DNA of 64,000 nucleotides from a virus, in the IMG/VR virus record IMGVR_UViG_3300042509_002293, positions 32,080 to 96,079 of that record; one strand, 5' to 3'. Below the pieces are notes generated by a model. It saw only the letters and a list, made by a program, of their open reading frames with translations. It had not been told where the DNA came from and did not search any database. The position numbers and the translations under genes were made by a program. Numbering within the stretch: the stretch's first letter is position 1; each line of letters starts with the position of its first letter. Below are positions 23,485-30,657 of this stretch, piece by piece.

Positions 23485-23753
23485 TTAAGAAACCCAAGTA
23501 CGTCCTCGAACCGTCCACCGAGCGTCGCATCGCGGCCCGGGAGGCGGCCCGGATCCTCGACCTCTCGATGGGGCACCTGCGAAGCTTGGCTCGCAAGGAG
23601 ATTCTCCGATCGTGGAAGATCGGCCCCAGCACCGTGCTGTACAGCCTCGACGAGATCGTGGCCTACGGCAAGGAGAAGGCCGAAGGCCGCCGGAAGGGGA
23701 AGGTCCGAGGCGCCCGCCCGCAGGGGTTCTCCCCGGACGCATCCGGCGAATAG
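23481..23753 (+). CDS. Helix-turn-helix protein, excisionase/MerR-like (90 aa)
   Basis: The N-terminal half has a winged helix-turn-helix typical of small excisionase-like regulators: AAREAARILDLSMGHLRSLA then KEILRSWKIGPSTVLYSLDEIVAYG. The C-terminus is basic (GRRKGKVRGARP). It ends at a terminator just before the first of the eleven operator-bearing promoters, making it a candidate for their repressor; this is inference from position only. Confidence 0.65.
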   Translation: MIKKPKYVLEPSTERRIAAREAARILDLSMGHLRSLARKEILRSWKIGPSTVLYSLDEIVAYGKEKAEGRRKGKVRGARPQGFSPDASGE

Positions 23754-23774
23754 GCCTGTTTTTGCGGGCTTTTT
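23754..23774 (+). terminator. Rho-independent terminator
   Basis: GCCTG (23754-23758) pairs with CGGGC (23765-23769), loop TTTTTG, followed by five T. Separates the HTH gene from promoter P1. Confidence 0.6.
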
Positions 23775-23805
23775 GTGACCAGTGTCATAGAGACTTGCCC
23801 CACAC

Positions 23806-23834
23806 TTGCAATGCACCGAGGCCGGTGCTATACT
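23806..23834 (+). promoter_or_regulatory. Promoter-operator cassette P1 (TTGCAA-N17-TATACT)
   Basis: The spacer holds the operator CACCGAGGCCGGTG at 23814-23827. The CATAG element that opens later cassettes is present 30 bases upstream. Drives the AAA ATPase gene. Confidence 0.85.
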
Positions 23835-23878
23835 CTTGGGGTCGGACGAAACCACCCGCCAACGAAGGACTGAAACCC

Positions 23879-24985
23879 ATGAACAACGTCGCCGCCGCCC
23901 CCGCCTGGAAGAGCTACTACGTCGGAGCCACCGTCGCCACCCCTGACGGCATCGAGTGGAAGATCATCGAGTGCCAGAAGCGGCCCACGGCCAAGGGCTA
24001 CCAGAGCCGCGTGTTCACGCTGCTCGGTCCTGACGGACGCAAGGTCCGGAAGACCGCCCGTGGCATCACCCTGTTCTCAGCGGGGGTCGAGGTCAGCGAG
24101 GCGAAGCCCCAGGTCGTCGAGTTCGCCCCGGCGGAGCCTGTCGCTCCGGCCCCCGTGGTGGAGCCCGTCCCGGGTCAGGTCCGGCATGCCAACTACGGGG
24201 CCCTCCTACGGGCGGTCGCCGCGAAGTGCAACGTCTGGCTCGTCGGCCCGGCCGGCTCCGGCAAGACCTCGGCCGCCGAGAACGTGGCCAAGGACCTCGG
24301 CCTGCCCTTCTACTCGAAGAGCGTCGGCCCGCAGACCAGCGAGTCGAGCCTCCTGGGCTACCAGGACGCCAACGGACGCACGGTCCGGACGCTCCTCCGC
24401 GAGGCGTTTGAGCACGGCGGCGTGTTTCTCCTGGACGAGGTCGACGCGGCCAACCCGGCCGTCCTCGTCGTGATCAACGCCCTGCTCGCGAACGGCCACT
24501 GCGCGTTCCCGGACGGGGTCGTCGAGAAGCATCCGGACTTCACGCTGATCGCCGGCGCCAACACGATCGGCCAGGGTGCGGACCGCCAGTACGTCGGCCG
24601 GCAGCAGATCGACGCCGCGACGCTCGACCGGTTCGTGAATCTCGTGTGGGACTACGATCCGGCGATCGAGGCCGCCGCCGCCGGCGTCCCGCTCGCCGCC
24701 GTGGCCGACGCCCCCAGGCCTGCGGCCATCGCGTTCGAGGTCGGCGTCACGCCCGCCGAGACCGAGCGGCGGGCCGCCGAGTACGTCCGGTACGTCGTGG
24801 CGGTCCGCAACGCCGTGGCGTCGTTCGGCAAGTCTGTCCGGTTCATCGTCAGCCCTCGGGCCAGCAAGCATGGGGCCGCCCTGGTCCGGGCCGGGTTCTC
24901 GATCGCGGACGCCTGCGAACTGGCGATCTGGAAGGGGCTCGACTCCGACACCCGGGCCAAGCTGGAGGCGGCCGCCGCACGCTAG
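23879..24985 (+). CDS. AAA+ ATPase, CobS/MoxR-like (368 aa)
   Basis: The ATG lies downstream of cassette P1. Residues ~10-75 form a small beta domain (YYVGATVATPDGIEWKII), then a proline/alanine linker, then a AAA+ domain: Walker A GPAGSGKT (123-130), Walker B VFLLDEVD (~182-189), sensor-like INALL and GANTIGQGAD, and an arginine in ATLDRFV. This matches the AAA_5/CobS-MoxR group, often paired with a vWA-domain partner. The only vWA protein seen here is the Ro60 homologue 3 kb upstream; a functional link is speculation. Other CobS-like phage proteins act as remodelling motors of unknown target. Confidence 0.85.
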   Translation: MNNVAAAPAWKSYYVGATVATPDGIEWKIIECQKRPTAKGYQSRVFTLLGPDGRKVRKTARGITLFSAGVEVSEAKPQVVEFAPAEPVAPAPVVEPVPGQVRHANYGALLRAVAAKCNVWLVGPAGSGKTSAAENVAKDLGLPFYSKSVGPQTSESSLLGYQDANGRTVRTLLREAFEHGGVFLLDEVDAANPAVLVVINALLANGHCAFPDGVVEKHPDFTLIAGANTIGQGADRQYVGRQQIDAATLDRFVNLVWDYDPAIEAAAAGVPLAAVADAPRPAAIAFEVGVTPAETERRAAEYVRYVVAVRNAVASFGKSVRFIVSPRASKHGAALVRAGFSIADACELAIWKGLDSDTRAKLEAAAAR

Positions 24986-25014
24986 TTGCAATGCACCGAG
25001 GCCGGTGGTATACT
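24986..25014 (+). promoter_or_regulatory. Promoter-operator cassette P2 (TTGCAA-N17-TATACT)
   Basis: Starts at the base after the ATPase stop. Operator CACCGAGGCCGGTG at 24994-25007. Confidence 0.85.
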
Positions 25015-25039
25015 CACACGACCCCCAGGAGGAATGCCC

Positions 25040-25867
25040 GTGATCCACAAGTTTGAGTCGTTCGAGAAGTTCATCGAGCAGGCCCTGGTCGTCCCGTCCA
25101 GGCAGGACAGTTCGAGCAGCCGGCAGACGCGAGAAGGCAAGGACCCGTGGCACGGGACGAACACCTTCGAGCAGGCTGTCGAGATCGCCCGGAAGGGGTG
25201 GCCGGAAGGGGCCGCCAAGGCCCTGGAGCTACGGGCCGAGGTCGAGTCGGCGGTCCGGGACCTGATCAACGCCCGGTCGAGTTCGTACACGTTCGACCTT
25301 GTCGGCGAGTACGTCGACATCGGCCGGCACCTGTCCGGCGAGCCGGAATGCTTCGGCACCGAGGTGACCGACGGCAGCAGCGTGTCGCGGCCGGTGGTCA
25401 AGATCGTGGCGAACCTCGCCGCCAGCGGCTCGATCAGCCCGAGGAGCCTGTTCGTCCGGGGGGCCGCGATCGTGGCCGCCATCGACATCCTGGAGGCCCT
25501 CGGCCGCCGTGTCGAGGTGTGGGTCGCCCACGGGTCCGCGACGCGTCGGGGCGGCGGCGCCACCCACGAGTCTCACGTCCTGGTCAAGAGTGCCGACCAG
25601 CCCCTCGACGTTGACAGGCTCAGCTTCGCCGTGGCCCACCCGGCCTGCCTGCGGCGGCTGTGTTTCTCTGTGATGGAGCAGCGTGGGCACCTGCCCAACT
25701 CGACCTACCCCCACAGCGTCACGGTCGAGGGCGACGCCATCGTCACCAAGCACTCACTCCGGGGGTCCGACTTCTCGAAGCGGGAACTCCTGGAACTCGT
25801 GGCCGAGCTTTGCGGGCAGGCGGGGGTCGAGATTGACGAGGAAGAGGTGGATGCGGCCTGCCACTAG
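25040..25867 (+). CDS. Phage protein of the DUF7192-like type (275 aa)
   Basis: GTG at 25040 is preferred over ATG at 25034 because AGGAGG is then seven bases away, as in the other cassettes. The start FESFEKFIEQAL, then TFEQAVEIARKGWPEGAAK, is characteristic of a widespread but uncharacterised phage protein family. The middle has NLAASGSISPRSLFVRGAAIVAAIDILEALG and the C-terminus is acidic (EIDEEEVDAA). Family resemblance is from memory of the motif; function unknown. Confidence 0.65.
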   Translation: MIHKFESFEKFIEQALVVPSRQDSSSSRQTREGKDPWHGTNTFEQAVEIARKGWPEGAAKALELRAEVESAVRDLINARSSSYTFDLVGEYVDIGRHLSGEPECFGTEVTDGSSVSRPVVKIVANLAASGSISPRSLFVRGAAIVAAIDILEALGRRVEVWVAHGSATRRGGGATHESHVLVKSADQPLDVDRLSFAVAHPACLRRLCFSVMEQRGHLPNSTYPHSVTVEGDAIVTKHSLRGSDFSKRELLELVAELCGQAGVEIDEEEVDAACH

Positions 25868-25893
25868 ACAATGCACCGAGCCCGGCGTATACT
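25865..25893 (+). promoter_or_regulatory. Promoter-operator cassette P3 (TAGACA-N17-TATACT)
   Basis: The -35 overlaps the stop codon of the preceding gene. Operator CACCGAGCCCGGCG at 25873-25886 has one changed base in the right half, and the -35 is weaker than in the other copies. Confidence 0.75.
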
Positions 25894-25918
25894 TGGGAAG
25901 TCACGAGGAGACATCGAC

Positions 25919-26134
25919 ATGAAAACGGTTCGCCCAATCTCGTTCTTCCCGCCGTCGTCCGGCAAGGGCAAGTGGCATGCAGCCGCAGCGTGCAGCACCC
26001 TGTCGGCGTGCGGCTCGGGGGCGACGGTCAACTCGCTCGGGTTTCAGCGGATTCAGGTCGAGGGTGGAGTCGAGGCGAAGTGGGTTCATCCGATTTGTTG
26101 CCGTCGGTGTCTGAAGCAAGCCTGTGGGGAGTAA
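25919..26134 (+). CDS. Small cysteine/histidine protein (71 aa)
   Basis: ATG follows AGGAG at the usual eight-base distance. Residues include KWHAAAACSTLSACGSG and WVHPICCRRCLKQACG; the CxxC pairs suggest a zinc site. Proteins of this form recur in phage genomes with no assigned role. A long basic N-terminal extension upstream is not used because it overlaps the promoter. Confidence 0.6.
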   Translation: MKTVRPISFFPPSSGKGKWHAAAACSTLSACGSGATVNSLGFQRIQVEGGVEAKWVHPICCRRCLKQACGE

Positions 26135-26138
26135 CGCG

Positions 26139-26654
26139 ATGCACTACAAATTCCTGCGAGTCACGAGCAACGAGGGCCGCTGCGAGAAGTGCGGCACCGT
26201 CTGCCCGAAGCGGCGTGTCGAGGTCCTGCCGGTCGACGCCGATGGCAATGCCTGCGGTGAAGTGCAACTCTGGGGCGTCAACTGCGCGGCCCAGGCCCGC
26301 TACGGCTCGAAGGCCCGCAAGTACCAGGAGCGGGTCGTGGTCGAGGCCGACACGGCCGAGCGGGAGCGGGCCTACCAGGAGCGGCAGAAGCTGGCTCGGG
26401 TCGCGGTCGTCGGCCAGAGCTACGACTTCGGCGGGCCGGCCACGGTCGTCTTCTGCCGTGACGGGCTCGACAGCGAGGGCCTCGCCAACCGGCTCTACCG
26501 CCGGACCGGCCGCAGCCTCGTCGGCAGCTACTTCGCCCGTGGCCCCCGGGGAGAGGTCGTGCGGGTCGACGGCAGCGATGCCGCCGACGTGGCGTTCTTC
26601 GCGGAGCGGGGGTACGTTCAGGTCTCGAACCCGGTCGAGGAGGTGCTCCACTGA
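26139..26654 (+). CDS. Hypothetical protein with N-terminal zinc ribbon (171 aa)
   Basis: ATG at 26139 follows GGGGAG. The N-terminus has RCEKCGTVCPKRRVEVLPVD and a further cysteine in GVNCAAQARYG, giving a probable treble-clef or zinc ribbon. A basic/acidic helix follows, then a compact beta domain (YDFGGPATVVFCRDG ... FFAERGYVQVS). Unknown function. Confidence 0.6.
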   Translation: MHYKFLRVTSNEGRCEKCGTVCPKRRVEVLPVDADGNACGEVQLWGVNCAAQARYGSKARKYQERVVVEADTAERERAYQERQKLARVAVVGQSYDFGGPATVVFCRDGLDSEGLANRLYRRTGRSLVGSYFARGPRGEVVRVDGSDAADVAFFAERGYVQVSNPVEEVLH

Positions 26655-26845
26655 GCGACCTGCGCCACGGCGACAAAGTGAAGGTCCTGGTCGACGGCCA
26701 GTGGGTCGAGGCGACGCTCACCCACCCGTCCCTACAGCTTCCCAGGGGCATGGGGGAGGCGTGGCACTTCACGCTCGATCCCGAGTGTCCGGCCGAGCCC
26801 GGCCGAGACTGGGCCCCGGCAAAAGACATCAAAAAGGCCGACTAA
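26651..26845 (+). CDS. Small SH3-like protein with unusual start (64 aa)
   Basis: An open frame directly follows the previous stop, beginning LSDLRHGDKVKVLVDGQW, which looks like the first strand pair of a small SH3-like barrel; it ends KDIKKAD. The only codon available for a coupled start is CTG at 26651; an internal GTG would remove the conserved-looking GDKV strand. Start assignment is therefore uncertain. Function unknown. Confidence 0.45.
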   Translation: MSDLRHGDKVKVLVDGQWVEATLTHPSLQLPRGMGEAWHFTLDPECPAEPGRDWAPAKDIKKAD

Positions 26846-26854
26846 AGCCCGGGG

Positions 26855-26883
26855 TTGCAATGCACCGATAACGGTGGTATACT
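26855..26883 (+). promoter_or_regulatory. Promoter-operator cassette P4 (TTGCAA-N17-TATACT)
   Basis: Operator CACCGATAACGGTG at 26863-26876. Confidence 0.85.
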
Positions 26884-26906
26884 TGGGCCACCCCAGGAGA
26901 AAAGCC

Positions 26907-27866
26907 ATGACCGACCTCACCAAGCTTTCGCCGTCCGAAGTCGACACGATCTACCTGGAGCGGCTTGCGGCCCTCCAGCGGGCATGGAGGGAGGTCGAGT
27001 ACGCCTCCCTCGCCGTCCTGCGTGAGTCTGGCCGAGGCATCACCGTCGAGGTCGCGAACCGCAAGGGCTACCCGGTCCACGAGACCGTCTACGTCCACCC
27101 GTCGTTCGGGCAGACGCTCCAGGCGTGGTATCGGACCTACAAACTCGACGACGTCCGCGTCCACGTCCTGACCGTCGAGCGGTGCCTCGCCGAGGGGCTC
27201 GCCCCCGCCGCCGCCGCAAAGCTGGCCCAGGCCGAGGCCGCCTGCCGCGACGCCCAGGCGGCCTGCCACGAGGTCGAGACGGAGTACGATCGCCGCCCCT
27301 GGAGCCGCTACTGGCTCGTCACGTCAAGCGACGGGCACATCCACCGGTCGACGTGCTGCTCGACCTGCAACAAGGGCCTCAACCGCACCGGGTTCGCCCT
27401 GACGCCGTTTCTGAGCGGCAAGGCCGACTCCGATGCCGTGGCGGACCTGGGCCCGGCCCTGTGCTCGGTCTGCTTCCCTGAGGCCCCTGTCGAGTCGAAG
27501 GAGCAGGCCCGCATCCCGGCCCGGCTCGCCCTGGCCCTCGCCGAGGAGGGCGTCGAGGCCTTCCAGAAGGCCCGCCAGGAGGCCGCCGCCAAGCAGGCCG
27601 CCCGGTGCCCCGGCTCGGGTCAGCAGGGCCTCCCAGGCAGCCACAGGGCCTTCCACAAGTGCCCGGTCTGTGGCGAGTCTCAGCGGGCCACCCCGGGCGG
27701 CAAGTTCCGGCCCCACAAGCCGGCCCGGTTCAACGTCGAGAACGCCGACTACAAGGCCTGGAACGGCTCGGCCTGGGGCCCGAAGACGAAGGCCGCGATC
27801 TACGGGTCGCTCGAAGAGGCCGAGGCGGTGGCGGCCCAGGTCGGCGGCACGGCGAGGAGGAAGTGA
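26907..27866 (+). CDS. Phage protein with zinc-binding motifs (319 aa)
   Basis: The first ~140 residues are helical and acidic (TDLTKLSPSEVDTIYLERLA). A central module YWLVTSSDGHIHRSTCCSTCN with a later CSVCF resembles modules in uncharacterised actinobacteriophage proteins. A second zinc motif, HKCPVCGES, sits near residue 262. The C-terminus is a small basic domain (NADYKAWNGSAWGPKTKAAIYG). Two zinc sites plus basic patches suggest nucleic-acid binding; function unproven. Monocistronic start behind P4, but two small genes follow in the same transcript. Confidence 0.65.
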   Translation: MTDLTKLSPSEVDTIYLERLAALQRAWREVEYASLAVLRESGRGITVEVANRKGYPVHETVYVHPSFGQTLQAWYRTYKLDDVRVHVLTVERCLAEGLAPAAAAKLAQAEAACRDAQAACHEVETEYDRRPWSRYWLVTSSDGHIHRSTCCSTCNKGLNRTGFALTPFLSGKADSDAVADLGPALCSVCFPEAPVESKEQARIPARLALALAEEGVEAFQKARQEAAAKQAARCPGSGQQGLPGSHRAFHKCPVCGESQRATPGGKFRPHKPARFNVENADYKAWNGSAWGPKTKAAIYGSLEEAEAVAAQVGGTARRK

Positions 27867-27868
27867 GG

Positions 27869-28066
27869 ATGAACAAAATCACCTGGGATGACTGCCGCAA
27901 GGGCGACGAACTATCGGCCAGCCTGGACGGACGATTCACGATCCGCTTCCGCCTAGCTGCCGATGGCAAGCCTGTCCGGCTGAGGATGAATGGCGAGTAC
28001 ATGGGGTCGTTCAGCACGATCGCGGCGGCCAAGAGACACGCCTCAAGACTGGCGAAGGTGAAGTGA
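27869..28066 (+). CDS. Hypothetical small protein (65 aa)
   Basis: Starts two bases after the preceding stop with GAGGAAG upstream. Short beta strands (RFTIRFRLAADGKPVRLRMNG) and a C-terminal basic helix (AAKRHASRLAKVK) suggest a small nucleic-acid-binding fold. No family recognised. The stop overlaps the next ATG. Confidence 0.55.
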   Translation: MNKITWDDCRKGDELSASLDGRFTIRFRLAADGKPVRLRMNGEYMGSFSTIAAAKRHASRLAKVK

Positions 28067-28311
28067 TGGAACTCGAAGAACCTCTCGATCCGAAGGAAGC
28101 CGCCGCCGCCATCCGAGGCATCGTGACGAACTGGCGGACCTGCACCCAGGCCGCCGGGCTCGCCAGGAAGGCCGGGAGGGGCCAGGACGCCGTCGAGCCC
28201 CTGGCGACCGCCGTGGCCGCGATCATCGAGGCGGCGGCGTGGCTGTCCCAGGGCGACGGCGAGGACCGGCTCACCCTGGCCCGAGCCGTGGCGGAGAGCC
28301 TTGTGTCATAG
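28066..28311 (+). CDS. Hypothetical helical protein (81 aa)
   Basis: TGATG overlap start. Alanine-rich helices throughout (DPKEAAAAIRGIVTNW, AVAAIIEAAAWLSQG). The last codons GTG TCA TAG match the conserved leading edge of the promoter cassette that follows. No function recognised. Confidence 0.55.
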   Translation: MELEEPLDPKEAAAAIRGIVTNWRTCTQAAGLARKAGRGQDAVEPLATAVAAIIEAAAWLSQGDGEDRLTLARAVAESLVS

Positions 28312-28327
28312 GCCGAAAACGGCCCCC

Positions 28328-28356
28328 TTGCAATGCACCGACATCGGTGCTATACT
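28328..28356 (+). promoter_or_regulatory. Promoter-operator cassette P5 (TTGCAA-N17-TATACT)
   Basis: Operator CACCGACATCGGTG at 28336-28349. Together with P6 and P7 it forms a near-identical repeat of about 75 bases running through the ribosome binding site AGGAGACGACCA to the GTG start. Confidence 0.88.
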
Positions 28357-28398
28357 TGGGGCAGACGGGACGAGACACCACTAACCAGGAGACGACCA

Positions 28399-29133
28399 GT
28401 GAACACCGCCACCAGCTACACCGCCGCCCAGGGGTTCGCCGCTCTCGCCGCCATCAAGTCGGCCAAGGCCAAGTACGACGCCATCGCTTCGCGAGACGCG
28501 GTCGGCGGGTTCCGCCACTGCCCCGACGCGAAGGTCGCTGCCGAGTACCACTCGGCTGGCCAGAAGCTGTTCGAGGTCGCCGACTACTTCTTCGCGACAC
28601 TCACCGGCTTCAAGACGCTGAACGAGTGCCTCGACGCCCAGGGGCACGGCTACCGCCCGACGTTTCGCGAGGAAGGCGGCAAGGACGCCGAGGTCGTGTT
28701 TCTCGCCGAGGTCTACGACTACCTCGCCGAGACTCGCGGATTGCCGCTTCGGGCCTACCGGCCCGAGCAGGCTGTCCCGGCCAAGCTGACCCTCGCCTCG
28801 ATCAAGGCGAAGCTTCGAGACCTTCGCGAGGAAGCGCACCGCGAGACTCGGTCGATCGACGCTAAGTATTTTCGATCGAGCGGCCACGAGGTTCGCCTCG
28901 GCGGCGGCCCGGACGGCTATTACGAGTACGGCGGCGCCTGGGACGGGACGCTCAAGGACCTGAAGGACCACGCCGAGCGGTGCCGCAGCAAGGGAGGGGA
29001 CACCGTCGACATCGGGGGGCAATGGCTCTGCGGAAACGACCTCAACGACACGTTCGACCCCACCGACTGCGAGTGGTTCGTCAGCCTGACCGTCGACGAG
29101 ATCCTGGGGATCGGCAGGAAGGCCGTGTCATAG
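28399..29133 (+). CDS. Hypothetical protein (244 aa)
   Basis: GTG follows the cassette's AGGAG. Helical N-terminal half (AAQGFAALAAIKSAKAKYDAI) and a loop-rich C-terminal half with GGGPDGYYEYGGAWDG and CGNDLNDTFDPTDC. No signal or membrane segment; no family recognised. Single gene between cassettes P5 and P6; ends AVS, encoded by the start of the next cassette. Confidence 0.6.
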   Translation: MNTATSYTAAQGFAALAAIKSAKAKYDAIASRDAVGGFRHCPDAKVAAEYHSAGQKLFEVADYFFATLTGFKTLNECLDAQGHGYRPTFREEGGKDAEVVFLAEVYDYLAETRGLPLRAYRPEQAVPAKLTLASIKAKLRDLREEAHRETRSIDAKYFRSSGHEVRLGGGPDGYYEYGGAWDGTLKDLKDHAERCRSKGGDTVDIGGQWLCGNDLNDTFDPTDCEWFVSLTVDEILGIGRKAVS

Positions 29134-29137
29134 CCCC

Positions 29138-29166
29138 TTGCAATGCACCGAGACCGGTGCTATACT
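29138..29166 (+). promoter_or_regulatory. Promoter-operator cassette P6 (TTGCAA-N17-TATACT)
   Basis: Operator CACCGAGACCGGTG at 29146-29159. Downstream leader identical to that of P5 up to the start codon. Confidence 0.88.
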
Positions 29167-29208
29167 TGGGGCAGACGGGACGAGACACCACTAACCAGGA
29201 GACGACCA

Positions 29209-29478
29209 GTGAACGCCACAAACGCCTTCCGCGACCAAGTCAATCAGCGAATCACGCTCGTCGTCCGCATTGCCAAAGACGAAAGCGGCCGCCCGAGGGC
29301 GCACACGTTCAACGAAGCCCGATATGCGATTCTTGAAGGCCAGGACAGAGTCAAGTTTAGCGCTCGCATCCCGATGTTCGGGCTGTCTGAATTCCGGGAG
29401 GTTTCCGCTCGCGTCCACCACGTCGGATTCGACGGCACTGTCTACCTCAAGAATGTTCGCCTGCGAAAGTCCCGCTGA
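29209..29478 (+). CDS. Hypothetical protein (89 aa)
   Basis: GTG start in the same leader as the P5 gene, with the start VNATNAFRDQV resembling VNTATSYTAAQ there. The body is beta-rich and basic (RITLVVRIAKDESGRPR, VKFSARIPMFG, GTVYLKNVRLRKSR). Possibly a small OB- or SH3-like fold; unknown function. Confidence 0.58.
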   Translation: MNATNAFRDQVNQRITLVVRIAKDESGRPRAHTFNEARYAILEGQDRVKFSARIPMFGLSEFREVSARVHHVGFDGTVYLKNVRLRKSR

Positions 29479-29480
29479 TT

Positions 29481-29490
29481 GTCCGGACAC
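29481..29490 (+). repeat. Dispersed motif site GTCCGGACAC
   Basis: With the preceding T it contains the perfect palindrome TGTCCGGACA. Sits in the 31-base gap between two genes; an identical copy with the same flank is at 33767. Confidence 0.55.
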
Positions 29491-29509
29491 GCCAACCAGG
29501 AGCCCGCTC

Positions 29510-29812
29510 GTGACCACCTTCAAAACCACCATCCGCTGCGGAGACACGCTCCACGTCCTCGTGGCGGGCACGGCCCAGGAACTGGCCTCCCTGGCTTCCA
29601 GGACGGCCTCGAAGCTCCTGAGGGCCAACGGCGACGCCGTCCAGGCCCAGGACGGCTCGTCGACCTGGATCGTCGACGAGGAGGTCCACCCGGCGGTCTG
29701 GCACCAGGACGGCAACCGGGTCCGGGCGGTCCGGGTCCAGTACCACCGGGACACGGCCGGGAAGGTCTCGAAACAGGCCCTCCGGAACGTGTGGATTTCG
29801 GCCGTGTCATAG
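29510..29812 (+). CDS. Hypothetical protein (100 aa)
   Basis: GTG preceded by AGGAG at eight bases. Beta strand IRCGDTLHVLVAG, a helix TAQELASLASRTASKLLRANG, then STWIVDEEVHPAVWHQDG and a basic end. No family recognised. Ends AVS from the next cassette. Confidence 0.58.
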   Translation: MTTFKTTIRCGDTLHVLVAGTAQELASLASRTASKLLRANGDAVQAQDGSSTWIVDEEVHPAVWHQDGNRVRAVRVQYHRDTAGKVSKQALRNVWISAVS

Positions 29813-29817
29813 CCCCC

Positions 29818-29846
29818 TTGCAATGCACCGAGGTCGGTGCTATACT
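29818..29846 (+). promoter_or_regulatory. Promoter-operator cassette P7 (TTGCAA-N17-TATACT)
   Basis: Operator CACCGAGGTCGGTG at 29826-29839. Leader nearly identical to P5 and P6 with a few substitutions. Confidence 0.88.
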
Positions 29847-29888
29847 TGGGGCAGACGGGACGAGAAACCACCAACCGGGAGACGGCCA

Positions 29889-30581
29889 GTGAATATCCAC
29901 TTCGACATCAACGCGACCAGCCAGACCGAGTGGTACGACATCCGGTGCGACAAACTGCCCGGCCAGGAACTTGGCTACATCTACCTCTGCCCCGGCTACG
30001 GCGGCAGCTACTGCTACACCATCAAGACGCAGTCGGCATACAAGCGGCATCGCGGCGCCCTCCGCAGCCGCCTGTTCAAGACCCTCGACGAGGCAAAGCA
30101 GGCCGCGAAAGCCACCGTCGCCCGTCGGCTGAAGCAGGAGCGGGACGCGGAGCCCGTCAAGCACGGCTGCGGCCACTACTACAAGGGCGGCCCGAGGTGG
30201 TACTACGTCTACGTCGGGAGCAAGGGAGAGGCCCTCTGCTACCCGCAGCCGGCGGCCTCGAAGAAGGACGCCCTGGCGAAGCTCCAGACCCTGCCGCTCT
30301 GGGTCAAGCACCCGGTGGACGTCGTCGAAGGCGTAGTCCGCTGGAAGTCGAACGGCAGCGTGCCGCCGGCTGACTGCCGGGAGAAGCTCCGGGCCGAGGG
30401 GGTCCGATTCGACGAGGCCAAGTCTGCGGCCGCCGACAAGGCCGACTTGGAGGCTCTGCTCGCCGAGTGCCGCAGCCGCCCCCGGGACGACAGCCCCGAG
30501 GCCCAGTTCGAGCGACGGGCCGCGTTCGGGCCTGGGCAGACGATCGTCGACGTCCTCGGCGGTCATCGGTACGAGACCTGA
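29889..30581 (+). CDS. Hypothetical protein (230 aa)
   Basis: GTG in the cassette leader. Aromatic-rich N-terminal half (WYDIRCDKLPGQELGYIYLC, SYCYTIKTQSAYKRH), a helix with many lysines, then GGPRWYYVYVGSKGEALCYP and an acidic C-terminus. Neither domain is recognised. Monocistronic between P7 and P8. Confidence 0.6.
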   Translation: MNIHFDINATSQTEWYDIRCDKLPGQELGYIYLCPGYGGSYCYTIKTQSAYKRHRGALRSRLFKTLDEAKQAAKATVARRLKQERDAEPVKHGCGHYYKGGPRWYYVYVGSKGEALCYPQPAASKKDALAKLQTLPLWVKHPVDVVEGVVRWKSNGSVPPADCREKLRAEGVRFDEAKSAAADKADLEALLAECRSRPRDDSPEAQFERRAAFGPGQTIVDVLGGHRYET

Positions 30582-30590
30582 GGAGCCCCC

Positions 30591-30619
30591 TTGCAATGCA
30601 CCGGCCTCGGTGATATACT
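30591..30619 (+). promoter_or_regulatory. Promoter-operator cassette P8 (TTGCAA-N17-TATACT)
   Basis: Operator CACCGGCCTCGGTG at 30599-30612. The downstream leader differs from P5-P7. Confidence 0.85.
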
Positions 30620-30657
30620 GCCCCCAGTCGCCCACCACTCACGAAAGGACCTGACCC

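Noticed and set aside
28328-29893. CRISPR-like array from regularly recurring sequence near 28-30 kb
   Set aside because: The repeats are promoter-operator cassettes separated by whole genes of unequal length, not short spacers.
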